DNA of 64,000 nucleotides from Blastomyces gilchristii SLH14081 (GCF_000003855.2 NW_003101681.1:6375900-6439899); one strand, 5' to 3'; counted from the first letter of the stretch, positions 33,576 through 46,289 are shown. Notes: generated by a model not told the origin, from the sequence alone. A program made the numbers and translations.

Positions 33576-36500
33576 TACTGTACAAACCTTTGTGAGCAGC
33601 ATGTTGCAGATAGAATTTTGATCCTTTCAGGAAGAAGATTTCCATCAGAATGAAACCACCCCACGGAAGGAAAGGCGGTGACCTCACCGACTATGTTTTG
33701 TATTAAAAAAAATTAAAAAATTAAAAAAAATAAAAAATAAACACTGGCAGGGTTTATGCAGGCTAGATATGCACGTTCGCGGGAGGGCGAGAGCGGGGAC
33801 GGCGGGGGGAAGAGCGGGACAGCATCGATCTCGATCTCTTTTTTTTTTTTCTCGCCTTGATCTTGCTTGAGTTTTCCTTGGTAGGATGGACCGTCAGATA
33901 TCGCGACGTAAACACATATACATGTAAGTTACCTTACATGGACTGCACATTTTTGTTTGTTTAATAGCGGGGCGGTATGAGATAAGTGATGACAGATCTC
34001 GGGCGTCAAGCGAGGAAGAGAGAAACGACAAATATGACTATCACGCCGTAGCTAAAAGAAAAAAAAAAAAAAAAAAAAAAAATCACGGAGGCGGTCGGCG
34101 GCATATGATTTTCGAATTCTGTTTTGACTCTGTGGTTCAGTCAGCTGCGAGGGTTGTTTGTCGGCATGTGTGCGGCCGTCGCGTCGTTTGATCTAAGTTA
34201 TACGGAGTACTGTGATTGATGTTTGTGCGTTGTGCCCATCCATCACACCCCTTCCACACCCAGGCTTCCTTAGGGGCTTCGGGGCCAAACAGACATGTTT
34301 CCTAGTGATGAAATACCGTGATAGTCACAGGCGCAGTTGAGACCGGAACCTGTGATTGAAAAATAAATAATAGAAAATAACCTGTCCTCGGAAAGGGAAA
34401 AAGGGGTGAATGAGGAGGCAGTTGAATGGAGTGTTGAGATTCCAACCATTGATAGACAATATCGGGCAAATCTAACAGCAATTGGACCGGACCAAGAGGC
34501 ACAAATAGAATGACCAAGTCCCCCAGCCTTACTCCGTACTTTCGCGATATATCCATCGGCAACTGCGGAGTAAATGTCTGTCTGCCTTGGAACAAGAATG
34601 CCTGGCGACGTGAACTTGAAATGCCGTTTCTAGTTGAATCTTTGAAGCTTATAGCGCAACGCTATCTCGGAAATAACGTGTGATTATTGGCACGGTTCAG
34701 ACGGAGACCGCCCCGGATACACTATAGTATTTTACTTAGTGGTTTGGGCAAGGGTAACTAATGGATAACTAAACTATCCAATTAAAAAATGAGTATTCCT
34801 CTTTGTTCTCGCTCGCGTCGAATCACATACGTTGTAACTATCCTAGGGGGGGGAGAGGGGGGAGTTGGATGGAACAAGCAATGCTGGAATGGAATAATAA
34901 AGGGACAGTTGATATCAAAACAAAAAACACAAACTGAGAGAACAACTCCTCATCCCGAAGCTGGTGATCAGTCGTTTCTTCCAAGTCACAAAAAAAAAAA
35001 GAGCACGAGAAGACCTCTCATTTTCCCTGTTTTTATCACAGGCTTCGCGTGCCCATTCCACTCATTCCACTCCCATCCCAGCCAGCCTTTCACGCGCTGA
35101 TATGATAGATGATAGGGCATGGGCGCGATCACCAACTCCTCAGTGTAGTGTAGTGTGATGAGTTAGTGGTGGTGAGTGTGTGCCTTGGCTGGCAACTCCG
35201 GAGTTGTCGATTGGCCAAGTCAACCCCGGAGTTGATAACTAGTTACCAGCCTAAAACGCCGCCCGACTGCCGCGGTGCGTTTCCTTGACACACAAAAGTC
35301 CAGACCTGTGAACGGATTCTGGAGTCTGGATTCCGAGTGGTTTTGTCGCTGGCTGTCGTCAGCTGGCGTGGCGATCATTCTGTTTGGACCTTGAAACGTG
35401 GAGGTTTTGCTGGAGCCCACGACCGAAACCACCCGCTGAAACCTCCCTTCTCTCTGGTGGAGTCATCGGACTGTTTTTCGCCTGCCGTTGAAGGAAGACA
35501 GATACTCTATTTCTATTTCTCAATGGTAGCCAAACTACTCCGTACTCAAGACTCACTAATAATCGTGCCAAGCCCCCCAAAAGCCGCATCCCACCCACCA
35601 CCTCTGCTCATCCGTGATACCACTCCTCCTTACATTATTTATGAAAAGGGCGAGTTATGGACAACCACCCCCCTTCATCTTCGCCCCCCCCACAAGTCCA
35701 GTCCTCCTGTACTCGTGGCCTCGACAAATAACCCTAATAGTTAAACCGATACCCAACCCCCACGCACGCTACCAAACTAAACTGCGAACCACCTTCAAGG
35801 ATCCCAGAACTCCCGACTCAACCCAAGAGCCGGACAAGGGGGGGGAAGGGGGCCACTTTTCCTAGCATGTTACGTTAACTCGCTCCCAGCAGCCAGGGAC
35901 AAGTTACATCCCCGGCACAACGACGACCCCACCCACCCTAGTAGGAGGAGATGGGATTTCTCCACTCCCAACCTCCCACCACCACCACCACCACCACCAC
36001 CCAGGCCACACCCTGCGTAGGCTGGCGAATAATGGCGAATGGCTTCGCACCACTGGCGTCGGCGGAAATGCAGCACCCTGGCTTCCGGCGGGACGGCGCG
36101 TTCCAGGCGGGTGGTTAGTGGGATTGGGGATCTCGGGCTAGTCTAGTGTGGCCGCCGGGCGCATTTGTAGTTAACTTACTATTCTTCTTCTTCTGATTAA
36201 GGATTGTATTCTTATCGCCGAGAAAGGGGAACGGGGAATCCGCGCAAGTGGGGAACTGTTGGAAGAAACGGGACGTTGGGGAAATGGGGAAAAGGGGAAA
36301 CGGGGATGTTTGCTTTTTTTTTTTTTTTTTTTCTTGGGCTGAGGTCGGTCGGGGGAAGGTCATTCTTTTCTTGAAGACAATTTGCGATGGAGATCTAACT
36401 GGTTATTGGACAATAGGGTGGTTCGGGCCTGAAACCCAGCTTGAATTTTGGGTTTAAAATAATACAGATTGGACAGATAGTTTTTCAGAGGTGAGACCTC

Positions 36501-36869
36501 TCACATCTGATATCCGATATATAACTACTCCGTACTCCGTACATATCTGATAGATACAGAAAATAGACTTGACCTTGGACGGACGCTCAACCTCCAAGGT
36601 TCCCAAGGGCCCAGACCAGACCGCATTTGGTCTAATAAACCGGGTTTTACAGAGGGAAGGCATGCCTGCCTCGCCGGTGCCAATCATTACCTAGGTATTA
36701 TTCCGATTCCGATTCCTTACTGCTGACTGTTCCTGAAGTAATCTCTTATTTTAAGTACTAGTGGTAGTTAGTGCAAGCTGATCGATCTCTCTTTTTACTC
36801 TCTAGCTCTAGACTCTAGAGCCCGAGGGGTTTAGTTAGCTGAATCCCGAGCACGAGTCGTCCGCCTCCC

Positions 36870-36914
<45 letters not shown>
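36870..36914 (+). repeat. (AAT)n microsatellite
   Basis: About 15 uninterrupted copies of the AAT trinucleotide. Similar A/T trinucleotide runs at 37885-37905 and 40222-40264 show this is a regional feature. Confidence 0.9.
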
Positions 36915-36915
<1 letters not shown>

Positions 36916-38256
36916 GCAATAACTCACTGCAGATCGGCGGCGTTTTGTCTGCGGATGTTACGCTGCGTAGGCTGCGTAGAGGTTCGAACTTCCCAACGCT
37001 TCCATAGTTATTTATATAAGTAAGAACCGATAGCTTGTGCAATGGTATATACAGTACATACGGCCACTCATCAGGTTTCCATTTAAGTTCTTCTATTTCT
37101 AACCTTCTGCGTAAGCTGTGTTAACTTCACGCCACCGCGCCATGAGGCTTGCCCTGGGGGGTTTCGACCTGTCGATACGGACGTAGGAAGACTTCTTGGC
37201 TGCGAGTATTTTGGCCAGAATAGTCCAGTGCATATGATCTCTATTTCTTTTCTTTTCTTTTCTTTCTTTCTTTCTTTTTCTTTTTTTTTTGTTTTCTTCT
37301 TCCCGCGCCGCTGGGATGGTTTGAAGCGGAGGAAAGGGATCCGGTTGGCTAGTCATGGTTGAAGCTTAGTCGCGACCATCACCAATTTGGTCAGTAGACA
37401 AAATGTTCTGTTTCTAGGGAGAAAAAAAGGTTTTATTTTTTAAGAAGACGATATGATATCAGAGGAGGAGCGAGGCTTCCTACTCTACTCCAAGCCCGGG
37501 AACCTGGATAGTAGCGGGTTTTAGGACGGGGGGATGTGCATGAAGGCTATTTATTATTAATTTGGTGTTGCTTGGATACGTTACCCATACGCAGCGTACA
37601 TAGTTATCGATCTTTGGGTCCTATCTATCGATAAGACTAACTAACTATCGATATCTGTCCGGCCGCGATAGCATGCAGCAGCAGTCTGCGGAGATAGCAT
37701 CGGGAGGGTAGTTATTAGTTATTATTTATTGTTTATTGTTTGACAACCCACGAGGAATACCATTCATTGCCCGGGCGAGGGATATACGCTGCGTATTATT
37801 TTTGTGTGCTGTGGTTGGGAAAGGGGAGGGGAGTTGCTTTATGTCTGTCTCCTTTCTCTTATTACTGTTCGGACTACGGAGTACAATAATAATAATAATA
37901 ATAATCATCATCATGCTCACCCCCCGTAGCGTTAGTTAACAATCCCTGCTGGTTTGGTTGAACCCTCGTCCGCCAATTTCCTTCCAGAACTCGGCTAGAA
38001 AGAAACAATAATAAGCCCAGAATCCCCGCCGGCGAGATGTTGGCACTCAAGGACACAACGGTCCCATCCATCCCCCAGGATGACAGGGTTAACGTTACAG
38101 CTGCCAGGGGGGGACTAGAATTATCATCATAATACAATAATACTGTGTAATAATAATGTCAGACTGGGCTCCTGGGCTCCTGGGCAACGACGCGCGTGGA
38201 GCTATCCCGATTTCAACTCGTTCACCTCAACCTTCATACCTTCAGTATACGTAGTA

Positions 38257-38339
38257 ACCGTGCCATGCTTACTCACTCTCTGTAGTGAGTGCGCCACAGC
38301 GTACGGAAAACCACACCATAAAGAAAATATTTTCAATAT
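38257..38339 (+). repeat. left terminal inverted repeat (83 bp)
   Basis: Matches the reverse complement of 39748-39830 with only two mismatches. It contains an inner hairpin, ACTCACT with AGTGAGT six bases later, a possible transposase-binding or fold-back feature. Confidence 0.93.
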
Positions 38340-38380
38340 CTTCATTCTTCATCTTCAAATAATCATCATTAATTATAACC

Positions 38381-39581
38381 ATGCCTAAATCTTCTAATTA
38401 CACTGAGGAGCAGTTGCAAAGAGCTGTTGACGCGTACAAAAGCAATTCAAAATTAAAAATCACATCTCTGTCGCGAGAATTCAAAGTCCCATATGCCACC
38501 TTGTATGGGAGGATCAACGGGAAGAAATCAAGGACTATGAGGGTTCCACTGAATTGAGCATTGAATGACAGCCAGGAAGAGGCAATTAAGATATGAATTC
38601 ATCAATTGAACATTAATTTTTGCCCACTCATCATCGAGCATATCGAAGCTGATTATAATGAAATCGAAGGTCCATCTAGAGGATTGGTATACACACTTCA
38701 ACTTACCTGACAACTACACCATCACCGCATCTGAGTCTGGCTTTACAAATGATGAGATTGGATTTGAATGGATCAAGTGGTTCAATAAGATGACAAAAAA
38801 GTGTCAAATGAGCAGTCATCGACTGCTATTAATGAATAATCATGATTCTCATCTCACAGAAGAATTCATCCAATACTGCGACCTTCATAAGATTATTCTG
38901 TTCAGATTCCCATCTCATACAAGTCATATTCTACAACCTCTTGATAATGTACCTTTTCAGCAGTATAAGCATTATCATACAAAGGCAGTTAATGAGGCTG
39001 CCCACTACAGATATGAGCAGTATGAATTCCTTGCTAATCTGAAGAGCATCTGACTGCAAGCATTCAAACCTGGCACTGTGAGAGCTGGCTTTGCTGACTG
39101 TGAAATGTATCCAGTTAATCGCGATATAATTCTCAATTGATTGAGACCTCTTACCATTGATGATGCCCCGGATCTCAACATATACAATGGTGATGGTGAT
39201 GTATGCGATCACTTTACCCTGCCACCTGCAGATCAACCGTCAACTGTCTTCTTGCAATTAATCTCCTCAGAGATGGTTGCAAAACTATGTCACCAAATCG
39301 ATGCAGCAGTCAAGGCCTTAGAAGATGTGAAGAATACCCTTACACCTGGTTTGACAAGGCGGTTGAACAAGATCTTCAAGGGTAGCATGGTCCAGGTGGA
39401 ATTGAATGTGCACTGTGAGGGTGAACTTGCAGGTCATTATCAAGCAAATAGATGTCAGGTCATCAAATCCTCCCGCAGGCAGGTGCAAGTAGGTGGAGTC
39501 CTCACTATTAAGAATGCCAATTGCAAGATCGCGACCTGTAGAGCAGATGAGATGAAAAAGACATTCAATAAGACTCTTTGA
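38381..39581 (+). pseudogene. transposase of the Fot1/pogo-like element, inactivated
   Basis: The N-terminal DNA-binding part starts at ATG 38381 and is stopped by TGA at 38555-38557, where related proteins have Arg (CGA), followed by another stop soon after. The central catalytic region is deleted. The frame resumes at about 38658 with SKVHLEDWYTHFNLPDNY and GFEWIKWFNKMTKK, then LLLMNNHDSHLTEEFI and FPSHTSHILQPLDNVPFQ. In the family the conserved block reads LLLMDGHxSH; here the catalytic Asp is Asn, a G-to-A type change. A further stop separates the C-terminal part (39141-39581, VNRD region, coiled-coil-like ALEDVKNTL). It cannot encode an active enzyme. Confidence 0.88.
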
Positions 39582-39747
39582 TTGATTGGAATCAAACCTA
39601 CAAAATCTACAGCCACTCAACCACAACAAGATAATTCTATAGAATCTCAACTTACAGTGGATTCTACACCTTCTAATGAGTATATAGATAATCTTTATGT
39701 TATAGATAGATATGGTGGTGGTTATTAATTAATTTTTGAAGATTACT

Positions 39748-39830
39748 ATATTCAAAATATTTTCTTTACGGTGTGGTTTTCCGTACGCTGTGGCGCACTC
39801 ACTACAGAGAGTGAGTAAGCATGGCACGGT
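39748..39830 (-). repeat. right terminal inverted repeat (83 bp)
   Basis: Reverse complement of the left repeat, with two differences. It is immediately followed by TA, matching the TA before the left end. Confidence 0.93.
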
Positions 39831-40048
39831 TAGTACATTATTCCAATTGCTGACAGCACCCCCCCCTCCCGCCTCTCCCTAAAAACTCGCGTGGCGTTTT
39901 TTTCCCTCCACCCATCCATCCCGCGCTGTCGGGGAACTGGAATTACACGCTATAAGCTGCTGACCAGCCAGCCTATGCTATGGTAATAATAATAATAACA
40001 ATGTACCTACCGGCTTACTGCGTATACGCGACGGCCCAGAAGGCTGGG

Positions 40049-40053
<5 letters not shown>

Positions 40054-40085
<32 letters not shown>
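40054..40085 (+). repeat. 32-base poly-T tract
   Basis: Homopolymer run 220 bases beyond the right end of the transposon relic and outside its inverted repeat. Confidence 0.9.
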
Positions 40086-40220
40086 CCATCTCCACCGCGG
40101 TGGTGGGCTTTCTTTTCTCTGCTTTGCTTTGCTTGCTCGCTCGGTTTGAAGTTTCTTGTCCCGTGGGGTTTGTTTGATCCAAGAACAGAACGCTTGATCG
40201 GCGAATAGAAACTACATAGC

Positions 40221-40221
<1 letters not shown>

Positions 40222-40264
<43 letters not shown>
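40222..40264 (+). repeat. (TTA)n microsatellite
   Basis: About 14 copies of the TTA/ATT trinucleotide, the complementary type of the AAT run at 36870. Confidence 0.9.
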
Positions 40265-43200
40265 GTGGCCGCCTGTGGTAGGGTAGTTACCTTGAGGATA
40301 TGGTCGTCTCGATCGCCGGTGGGGTGGGGGGGTTGGTAGTTACTACTTATTATTACTACTACTACTACTACAACAACTACTAACTACTACAACTGCTACT
40401 GAAGAGATGGATGGGGCCGGGTGGGGCCGAGTGGGGATTGTCAGCTCTGTCGGGTCCGTCCGGCCTCGACTAGGGAGGGTTAAGCATCCATGGAACCATG
40501 AGTTAGATGAGAGTGATAAGAGTGAGTGAGTGATTACCCGTCGTGTTGGTTGGTTTGAGGTGATGTTCTTGAGGTTAAGGGGCGTATCATTTTTTTGAGA
40601 ATCTACTGCGTAGGGAGGGAGAGAAAGGAAAGGGAGAGAAATGGGGAGGGGGACTCGGTCAACACAGCAATTAATGAAACAGAAACCTCACACAGCAGGC
40701 CAAACAAACGTGCGCAAAAGACATCTCCATCTCCATCTCCATCTCCATCTCTCTCACCTGAAACCAGCTCCGGGTTGGTTGGTTGGGTTTGACGAGCAGC
40801 AGCGGCAAAACAGAAGCATCCCCCACGCCGTCTGAGGTTTAAGTTCCCCCCCACGGGGACATATAAAGTATAAGGAAGATCGGTTGCTTTTTCATCTGAT
40901 TGCCTGATAACTAGTTACGGGTAGGGTAGAAGTTATAAAACTCTTGTTGTTTGAACATCCCAACTCCGCGCCTGTCCTGTCTGTCCTGTCCCTTTAGTTA
41001 CCCCTTTACATAGTGTGGGATACAAACAAAAACAAGGGAGTAGTAAATCAAACCCCTCCTGGAATGAAAATGGCCTCGACCTTTGTTTGGCCACAATATC
41101 ATTGCCATCCCCATTCCCTCATTCCCCCATTCCCTCATACCAGCTGAAATCCTCCATCTCTTCATCTCTCCATCCATACAGAGTACATACAATATCTAGA
41201 AAGACTGATTTATGATTTCTGCCACCAGCGCGGCCCAATCACAATCATAGGGCGACAGCCAGCCAATCAGCCAGAGACATGAGACAATAACTATGCCAAG
41301 GTTATTATTATTTATTATTTATTATTTATTATTCAGTCAATTGCCGCATCGACCATTTTTGTTTGATTGGTGCTCTTTTTTAGTTGTATTTTCTTTTTCT
41401 TTTTCCTTTTCCTTTCCCCCCCCAGGTTTCGTTTCCGCCACATGCACGGTTAATAAAAAAGAGTTGTCTGTTACATTATTAGTTAGTTACAGCGTACATA
41501 CAGCGTACGTTCCAAGCAACCAGGCGAGACAACAATGCGTTGGAAGAATAAAACAACTCATCCTATCCCCTCCCCTCCCTGCCGCCTTCCTCTGATGCTG
41601 CTGGGGGAGGGAGGGAGGGAGTGATATTGGAATTGTTTCTTTGTTGTGTTTTGCAGCGAAAGAAAGAGAGAGAAAGAAAGAACATAAAAGTTAACTCCAC
41701 AATATAACTATCAATATAACTATCAAGCCCTAACTAAACAAGAACACCGACCCAAGACCCCGAAATCTACAAAACTGGAAAAAAGACACACAAAGATACC
41801 TATCACAAACCACCAGATCACCCCTCTCTCTCTCTCTCTCTCTGACGACAAACGCGCGTTGGACTGGGCCTTGGTTTTTTTTTTTTTTTTTTTTTGCCCA
41901 ACGATCGATCTCACGCTTCACCTTCACTTCCTGCTGCTGCCGGGACTCACTCAACCCCTCCTCCCTGCAGCTGGTGATTCTCCGCAGACCGCAAACCGCA
42001 AACCCAAACCCAAACCCAGACCCCAGATGAGGTGTACATCCAACACATCTTTTGTTGTATAAGGTAAAGCACCGAATCGCGGCTCTCCCTTTGTCACCGC
42101 AACATCCAACATCGCGACACCGCCCCGCTTGCAACCTTCTTCAACAAACGTGGCCCACTATAGATAAATAGATAGATATATATATATATATATATATATT
42201 ATTTTTTTGCATCTGCACCCCACATACTCCCGTACACGGAGGAAGATAGTAGGGTGTGGTACCTGACTCACCTCAAACCTGAAAAATACAACAACACAAC
42301 AGCAGGATAATCAAATCAGGTTATGGAGTTGTTGTCAACCCTGTTCTCAAAGCAGCCCATCTTCTGCCATCTGACCTGGCCAGCTTGCTTGGAAAACGCA
42401 GCCCTCAACTGCACTTCACTTCACTACAGGCGTTTCGATTTGGATTTGGATTTGGATTTGTGAGCAGCGCCCGTGACGACGCCGCCCGAGCTGGTCAAAC
42501 GAACAAAGACACGAGCATCTTCATTTTTGTACGGGGCGGGGGGACTAAACGGGTGGAATAATAGGAATCTAATCTAGCAATCAACAACAAGAAATAATCA
42601 TAATTCAAATAAAATCTGATTCGTAGGGTACGGTACGGTAGGTATGTAAGTTGTTATTTTGCAAAAGCACCAAAGTGCAAAAAGTAAAAAAGTGGGACTT
42701 CCGGCTCCCCGCGAGAGAAGAGAAGAAGAAAAGAGAGATAGACAGACAGAGAGACAGACAGATAGAGAAGATCAAACGCTAACCCAAGCATCGCCGCCTT
42801 CCCCCGGCGGACCGTTCCATGGGAGCGTGTAGCGGGTAGCGGGTAGCGGGTACCGGGGGGAGGGGGGAGGAGGGGGGGGGGAACCAAATACTCTTACTTT
42901 TACTATAATTATCAGTATTTTATTATTTGTAACTGTGGTAACTAAGTTACTGTAATAATAATAATAATGGACCAACCAACCTTACAAGGTTTCGTTGTCC
43001 AGCCCTCCCCAACAGCCCAGCCAACAGCCCAGCCAACAAAAAGCAAAAATTAAAAAAAGCAAAAGGCAAAAAATAAAAAAGGGAAAAAAAAGGGAAAAGC
43101 AAGAAAAAGCCAGGAAAAAGCAAAAAAGAAAAAAAAAAAAAAAGACCAACCAGGACAGAAAGAGCTGTCATCTTTTTATACTTGTTGGCCCAGTTCTCCT

Positions 43201-43401
43201 TCTTCTTTGATCCCGCCGCAACGGTTTTTTTTGTTTGCTCTTTGACCCCGAGATCTGGTTGTATTATTTTATTCGAACTATATATATCAATACCGCCGTC
43301 CCGCCCGTTTGGGTTGATTATTATTGTCTTCATTCGCACCCGGAATAATCCTGAATCATCCTGAATCATCCTGAATAAAACCTCCTTTCCGCGCTCCGCT
43401 T

Positions 43402-43409
43402 TATATAAA
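43402..43409 (+). promoter_or_regulatory. TATA box candidate
   Basis: TATATAAA lies about 200 bases before the start at 43608, followed by C/T-rich leader sequence, so it is the best promoter candidate for that gene. The leader would include the CCTT and CTA repeats. Confidence 0.45.
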
Positions 43410-43526
43410 CCTTGGTCCCCGGACTCTGATTATCTATCTCCTCCTTCCTTCCTTCCTTCCTTCCTTCCCTCCCTCCCTCTTTCACTCATATCAAACAACA
43501 TACAACATACATACTACCATATCTTC

Positions 43527-43573
<47 letters not shown>
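43527..43573 (+). repeat. (CTA)n repeat in the probable 5' leader
   Basis: About 15 copies of CTA/ACT end 35 bases before the start codon at 43608, preceded by CCTT repeats at 43442-43475. If transcribed, the leader contains an expandable trinucleotide tract. Confidence 0.85.
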
Positions 43574-43574
<1 letters not shown>

Positions 43575-43607
43575 CTACTACTCCTACTCCTCCTCCATAC
43601 AGTATTC

Positions 43608-44333
43608 ATGGCAGAAGCTATCTTGTCAATACCTGACTGCTACTACAACAACCTCTACAATCGGCATCAGTCTCTCAATAAGAATAATAAACCTCGAAGC
43701 ACATCCTCCTCCTCCTCCTCCTCCACTACCAGCAGAATGTGGTCCGGATTCAGCTTCAGCAACAGCACCTTCTCCTCGCCATCAGGCTCCCCGTCGTCCT
43801 CTCTTCCTCCGCCGCCTCCTCCCTCGCCCAACGACTCTCTGCTGGACATTGCTCCCCGCAAGAGTTCGTTCTCCATGACCTCGGGCAGAAATACCTCCTG
43901 TGCCTTTCCCTCCTGGCCCAACCGCTCCTCACTCTTCTCCGACTCAGACTCCTCCGCCAGCTCCTATCTCTCAGACGAGGATCTCTTCCCAACCTCGCCC
44001 TCGCCTAGCTCCGAATCCGCCTTTGAAGAAGATGCCGTTTCCTACCACCCAGTCTTTGCCGCCGGAGACCTGACCACAGAAGAGCAAATCTCCCTGATCA
44101 ACGGGCGAGTAGATGAAGAGGAGCGACGCCAGAGATACCTTGCCAACGCCCACGCTCAGCTCCGCGCGCAACAAGCACAACGAGCAGCCCAGATACTTGC
44201 TGCTGAGCAATCAAGCGGCAAGAGGAGAAAGCGACGCGTTGTTGCGGACAAGAAGCGCAGGACAACATCATCATCATCATCATCGCCATCACCGTCTTCG
44301 GCTTCGGCTTCCTCCAAACCGTCTTCTAGCTGA
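43608..44333 (+). CDS. Ser-rich basic hypothetical protein, probably nuclear
   Basis: This intronless gene gives 241 residues. Residues 25-80 are Ser/Pro-rich, including eight serines in a row and a run of proline. A compact more conserved-looking segment follows (AFPSWPNRSSLF, SSASSYLSDEDLF), then a predicted helix (LTTEEQISLINGRVDEEERR continuing into Ala/Gln-rich LRAQQAQRAAQILAAEQ). The tail holds a clear nuclear localisation signal, GKRRKRRVVADKKRR, and ends in poly-Ser/Pro. I recognise this as the layout of a short fungal protein family but know no function for it. Its exceptionally long flanking non-coding DNA (14 kb upstream except for a transposon, 4.7 kb downstream) resembles the surroundings of developmental regulators, which is only suggestive. 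Confidence 0.75.
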   Translation: MAEAILSIPDCYYNNLYNRHQSLNKNNKPRSTSSSSSSSTTSRMWSGFSFSNSTFSSPSGSPSSSLPPPPPPSPNDSLLDIAPRKSSFSMTSGRNTSCAFPSWPNRSSLFSDSDSSASSYLSDEDLFPTSPSPSSESAFEEDAVSYHPVFAAGDLTTEEQISLINGRVDEEERRQRYLANAHAQLRAQQAQRAAQILAAEQSSGKRRKRRVVADKKRRTTSSSSSSPSPSSASASSKPSSS

Positions 44334-46039
44334 GTTTTATTCTAAAAGTATGTGACGTGTGCTCATGCTCACATTGCATCACATGCATAACTCATCAAAA
44401 TCCTCATTCCACACACCTCCCAAGTTTAGAACCTCCTAAACTCAACAAAACTCAACCTCCTCTACGAAGATAACAACCTCGACGGAGCATATGCCAACAC
44501 GTGCATTGCCTCGCTTGTTTTACTTTACCCGGTGTGCCCAACATCCATCCTACATGGGTTAAATTCCGATGATGTGGAGACTCTAAGGAAACCCGAAGAC
44601 GCGAAAACGACTTTTTATTTTTGTTGATTTTTCGTCGGAATTTTCCCTCCAGGGCCCCCCACCATGTGAAAGAGCGGTGTCGCGGATCCGGAAGGAATTA
44701 GTCGGGACAGAAAAAAGAGACGCGATGCCTTTTTTTTTTTTTTTTTTTGCGCGTTATTCTTGCAATGTGAAAGCATCACCCGATCTTAATGCTGAGCCAA
44801 ACTCCCCGCGATCCCTCGGCTCTTTGACCGCGCATTCCACTTTGACAGAATCTTCCCTGTTTCTTCTTTACCGCCCTTTGGATTATTCGAACAACACCCT
44901 TTTTTTTTTTCAGCAACACCCATTCGGAACGCGAAAAAAAATTATTTAACTTTTTTAATTATTTTTTTCAATTTTATCGTTCTTGGTTATCCGAACGCCC
45001 CTTGTCCATGTCGGATTGGCAGGTGTGACTTGCATGTGGCAGATGTGACGTGACGTGACTGGAACGAAACCCAAAAATGTTTCAACCAGCAGGCAGAAAG
45101 GTTATTCTGATTGCCCCAAAGCCAGTCGTTTGGTTACAGTTTGTCAGCCGTTCAGTCTGGGGTTAAGTTTACGGGCGTCAGATACGACCCAATATTATTA
45201 TTCTGATTATTATTGTTATTATTTCCATCGCCATCGCATCGCCTCCTTACACCTCTTATACACCGCCCACGCAGCCGACAAGGCCTGATGAGGAAATCGG
45301 CCCCGAGTTTAATTTTTTTTTTTTTTTTTTTTTTCGTTGGTGGTGACTCATTTTTGTCAGCGCGGGTGTCAACTGGACGATTTTGTGATTTTCCCAGCTC
45401 GGAAGCAAATACCGCAAGCATATTGGCTGGGCGGGGCAGCGGGTGTTTTCTTGCTGCCCGATGCGAGGAGATCGATTTGCTGTTGGGTTTTCGTGTGAAG
45501 ATGTTTGTGTTTCACCCCACGCAGCATGGTTCTCTCCCCACCACCATCACCACCATCACCACCACCGCCGCGGCCGCCACCGCCTTGGCCCTATCTATCC
45601 AACCAATTCTTCAGCAGCCTATTACCGCGCACGCAAGATGTCATCCGCCTTGCCGGCTTCGCCCTGCTCGCCCCGTCGCTTTCTTCACCGCCTGTTGATC
45701 GCGCTGTGTTGTCATCACAAATCAGATCTGGCATAATTATCATCATCGTTTATTTTATTCTTGGGTTGTTCGTTCTCTGCCTATCCCTTGCCCACGCCTC
45801 GACTCCCCCTCGCACCCGCTCCGGCTTCTTATTTTTTATTTTTTTATTTTTTTATAATACTCTTCCTTGGCTTTTGGTTTCCGATATCCCTTTGTGTTTT
45901 GCGTGGTGTTACCTTCGGCATTCGGGTTTTGATCTTTTTTTCTTTTTTATTTCTCTCTTCTGTATTCCGTACCAGCGAAGCACAGCGCAGTGTTGGAGAA
46001 CACCTTGAATTTTCCTTTTTTGTCCATATTCATTCAGCG

Positions 46040-46043
<4 letters not shown>

Positions 46044-46078
<35 letters not shown>
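46044..46078 (+). repeat. 35-base poly-T tract
   Basis: Homopolymer run; apparent open frames across it encode poly-Phe and are not genes. Confidence 0.9.
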
Positions 46079-46079
<1 letters not shown>

Positions 46080-46289
46080 GCATTATACCCTCCCGGACCA
46101 AATTGGTATCGACCTCGTTTTTTCATTTTTCTGTTGACTTTTCTTCATTATTATTGTTTGTCGATACGATCGCAGCTGTGCTGGTGAAACCGATTTTTTT
46201 TTTCCCTTTCTTTTTTTTAGCATGGCATTGCATCATACTGTATCACACACCTTGATTGATTGGGGTGTTTCTCGTTTTCCTCCACCTTG

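Larger units (their letters stand above)
29434..38256. other. gene-poor, microsatellite-rich region
   Basis: No gene is supportable across 8.8 kb. It holds long homopolymers (29681-29732, 33544-33573, 34059-34082), a GTAC tetranucleotide tract (32119-32142), a TG-rich run (32914-32952), a CAC run (35980-36001), an AAT run (36870-36914) and seven exact TACGGAGTA-type motifs between 31902 and 37883, two of them overlapping at 36526. Confidence 0.45.
38257..39830 (+). mobile_element. Fot1/pogo-like (Tc1-mariner superfamily) DNA transposon relic
   Basis: The element is bounded by 83-bp terminal inverted repeats starting ACCGTGCC and flanked by TA on both sides (38255-38256, 39831-39832), the target duplication of Tc1/mariner transposons. 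Inside are a start at 38381 followed by a helix-turn-helix psq-type domain (YTEEQLQRAVDAY, FKVPYATLYGRINGKKSRT) and, later, the C-terminal half of a DDE transposase. At 1574 bp it is shorter than usual full-length elements (near 2 kb), and the stretch holding the first catalytic Asp is missing. Near-identical repeats against a much decayed body suggest a fairly young copy inactivated by deletion and point mutation. Confidence 0.9.
39831..43607. other. microsatellite-rich upstream region of the 43.6 kb gene
   Basis: No coding sequence is supportable. It contains a T run (40054-40085), a TTA run (40222-40264), ACT-rich repeats (40345-40395), CATCTC repeats (40724-40750), a CT run (41825-41842), an AT run (42177-42199), GGATTT repeats (42437-42462) and CCTT and CTA tracts just before the next start. 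It probably includes a long promoter and 5' leader. Confidence 0.5.

Noticed and set aside
36975..36995. B-box-like GGTTCGAACTTCC
   Set aside because: No matching A box or cloverleaf arms at the right spacing.
41995..42025. AAACCC repeats resembling telomere sequence
   Set aside because: Short, imperfect, and lying among many other simple repeats.
43971..44210. Antisense open frames across the 43608 gene
   Set aside because: Mirror frames of Ser-rich codons with no independent support.
45505..46255. Overlapping long open frames on the plus strand
   Set aside because: They cross poly-T and CAC/CCG repeats and encode Phe- and His/Pro-rich low complexity.
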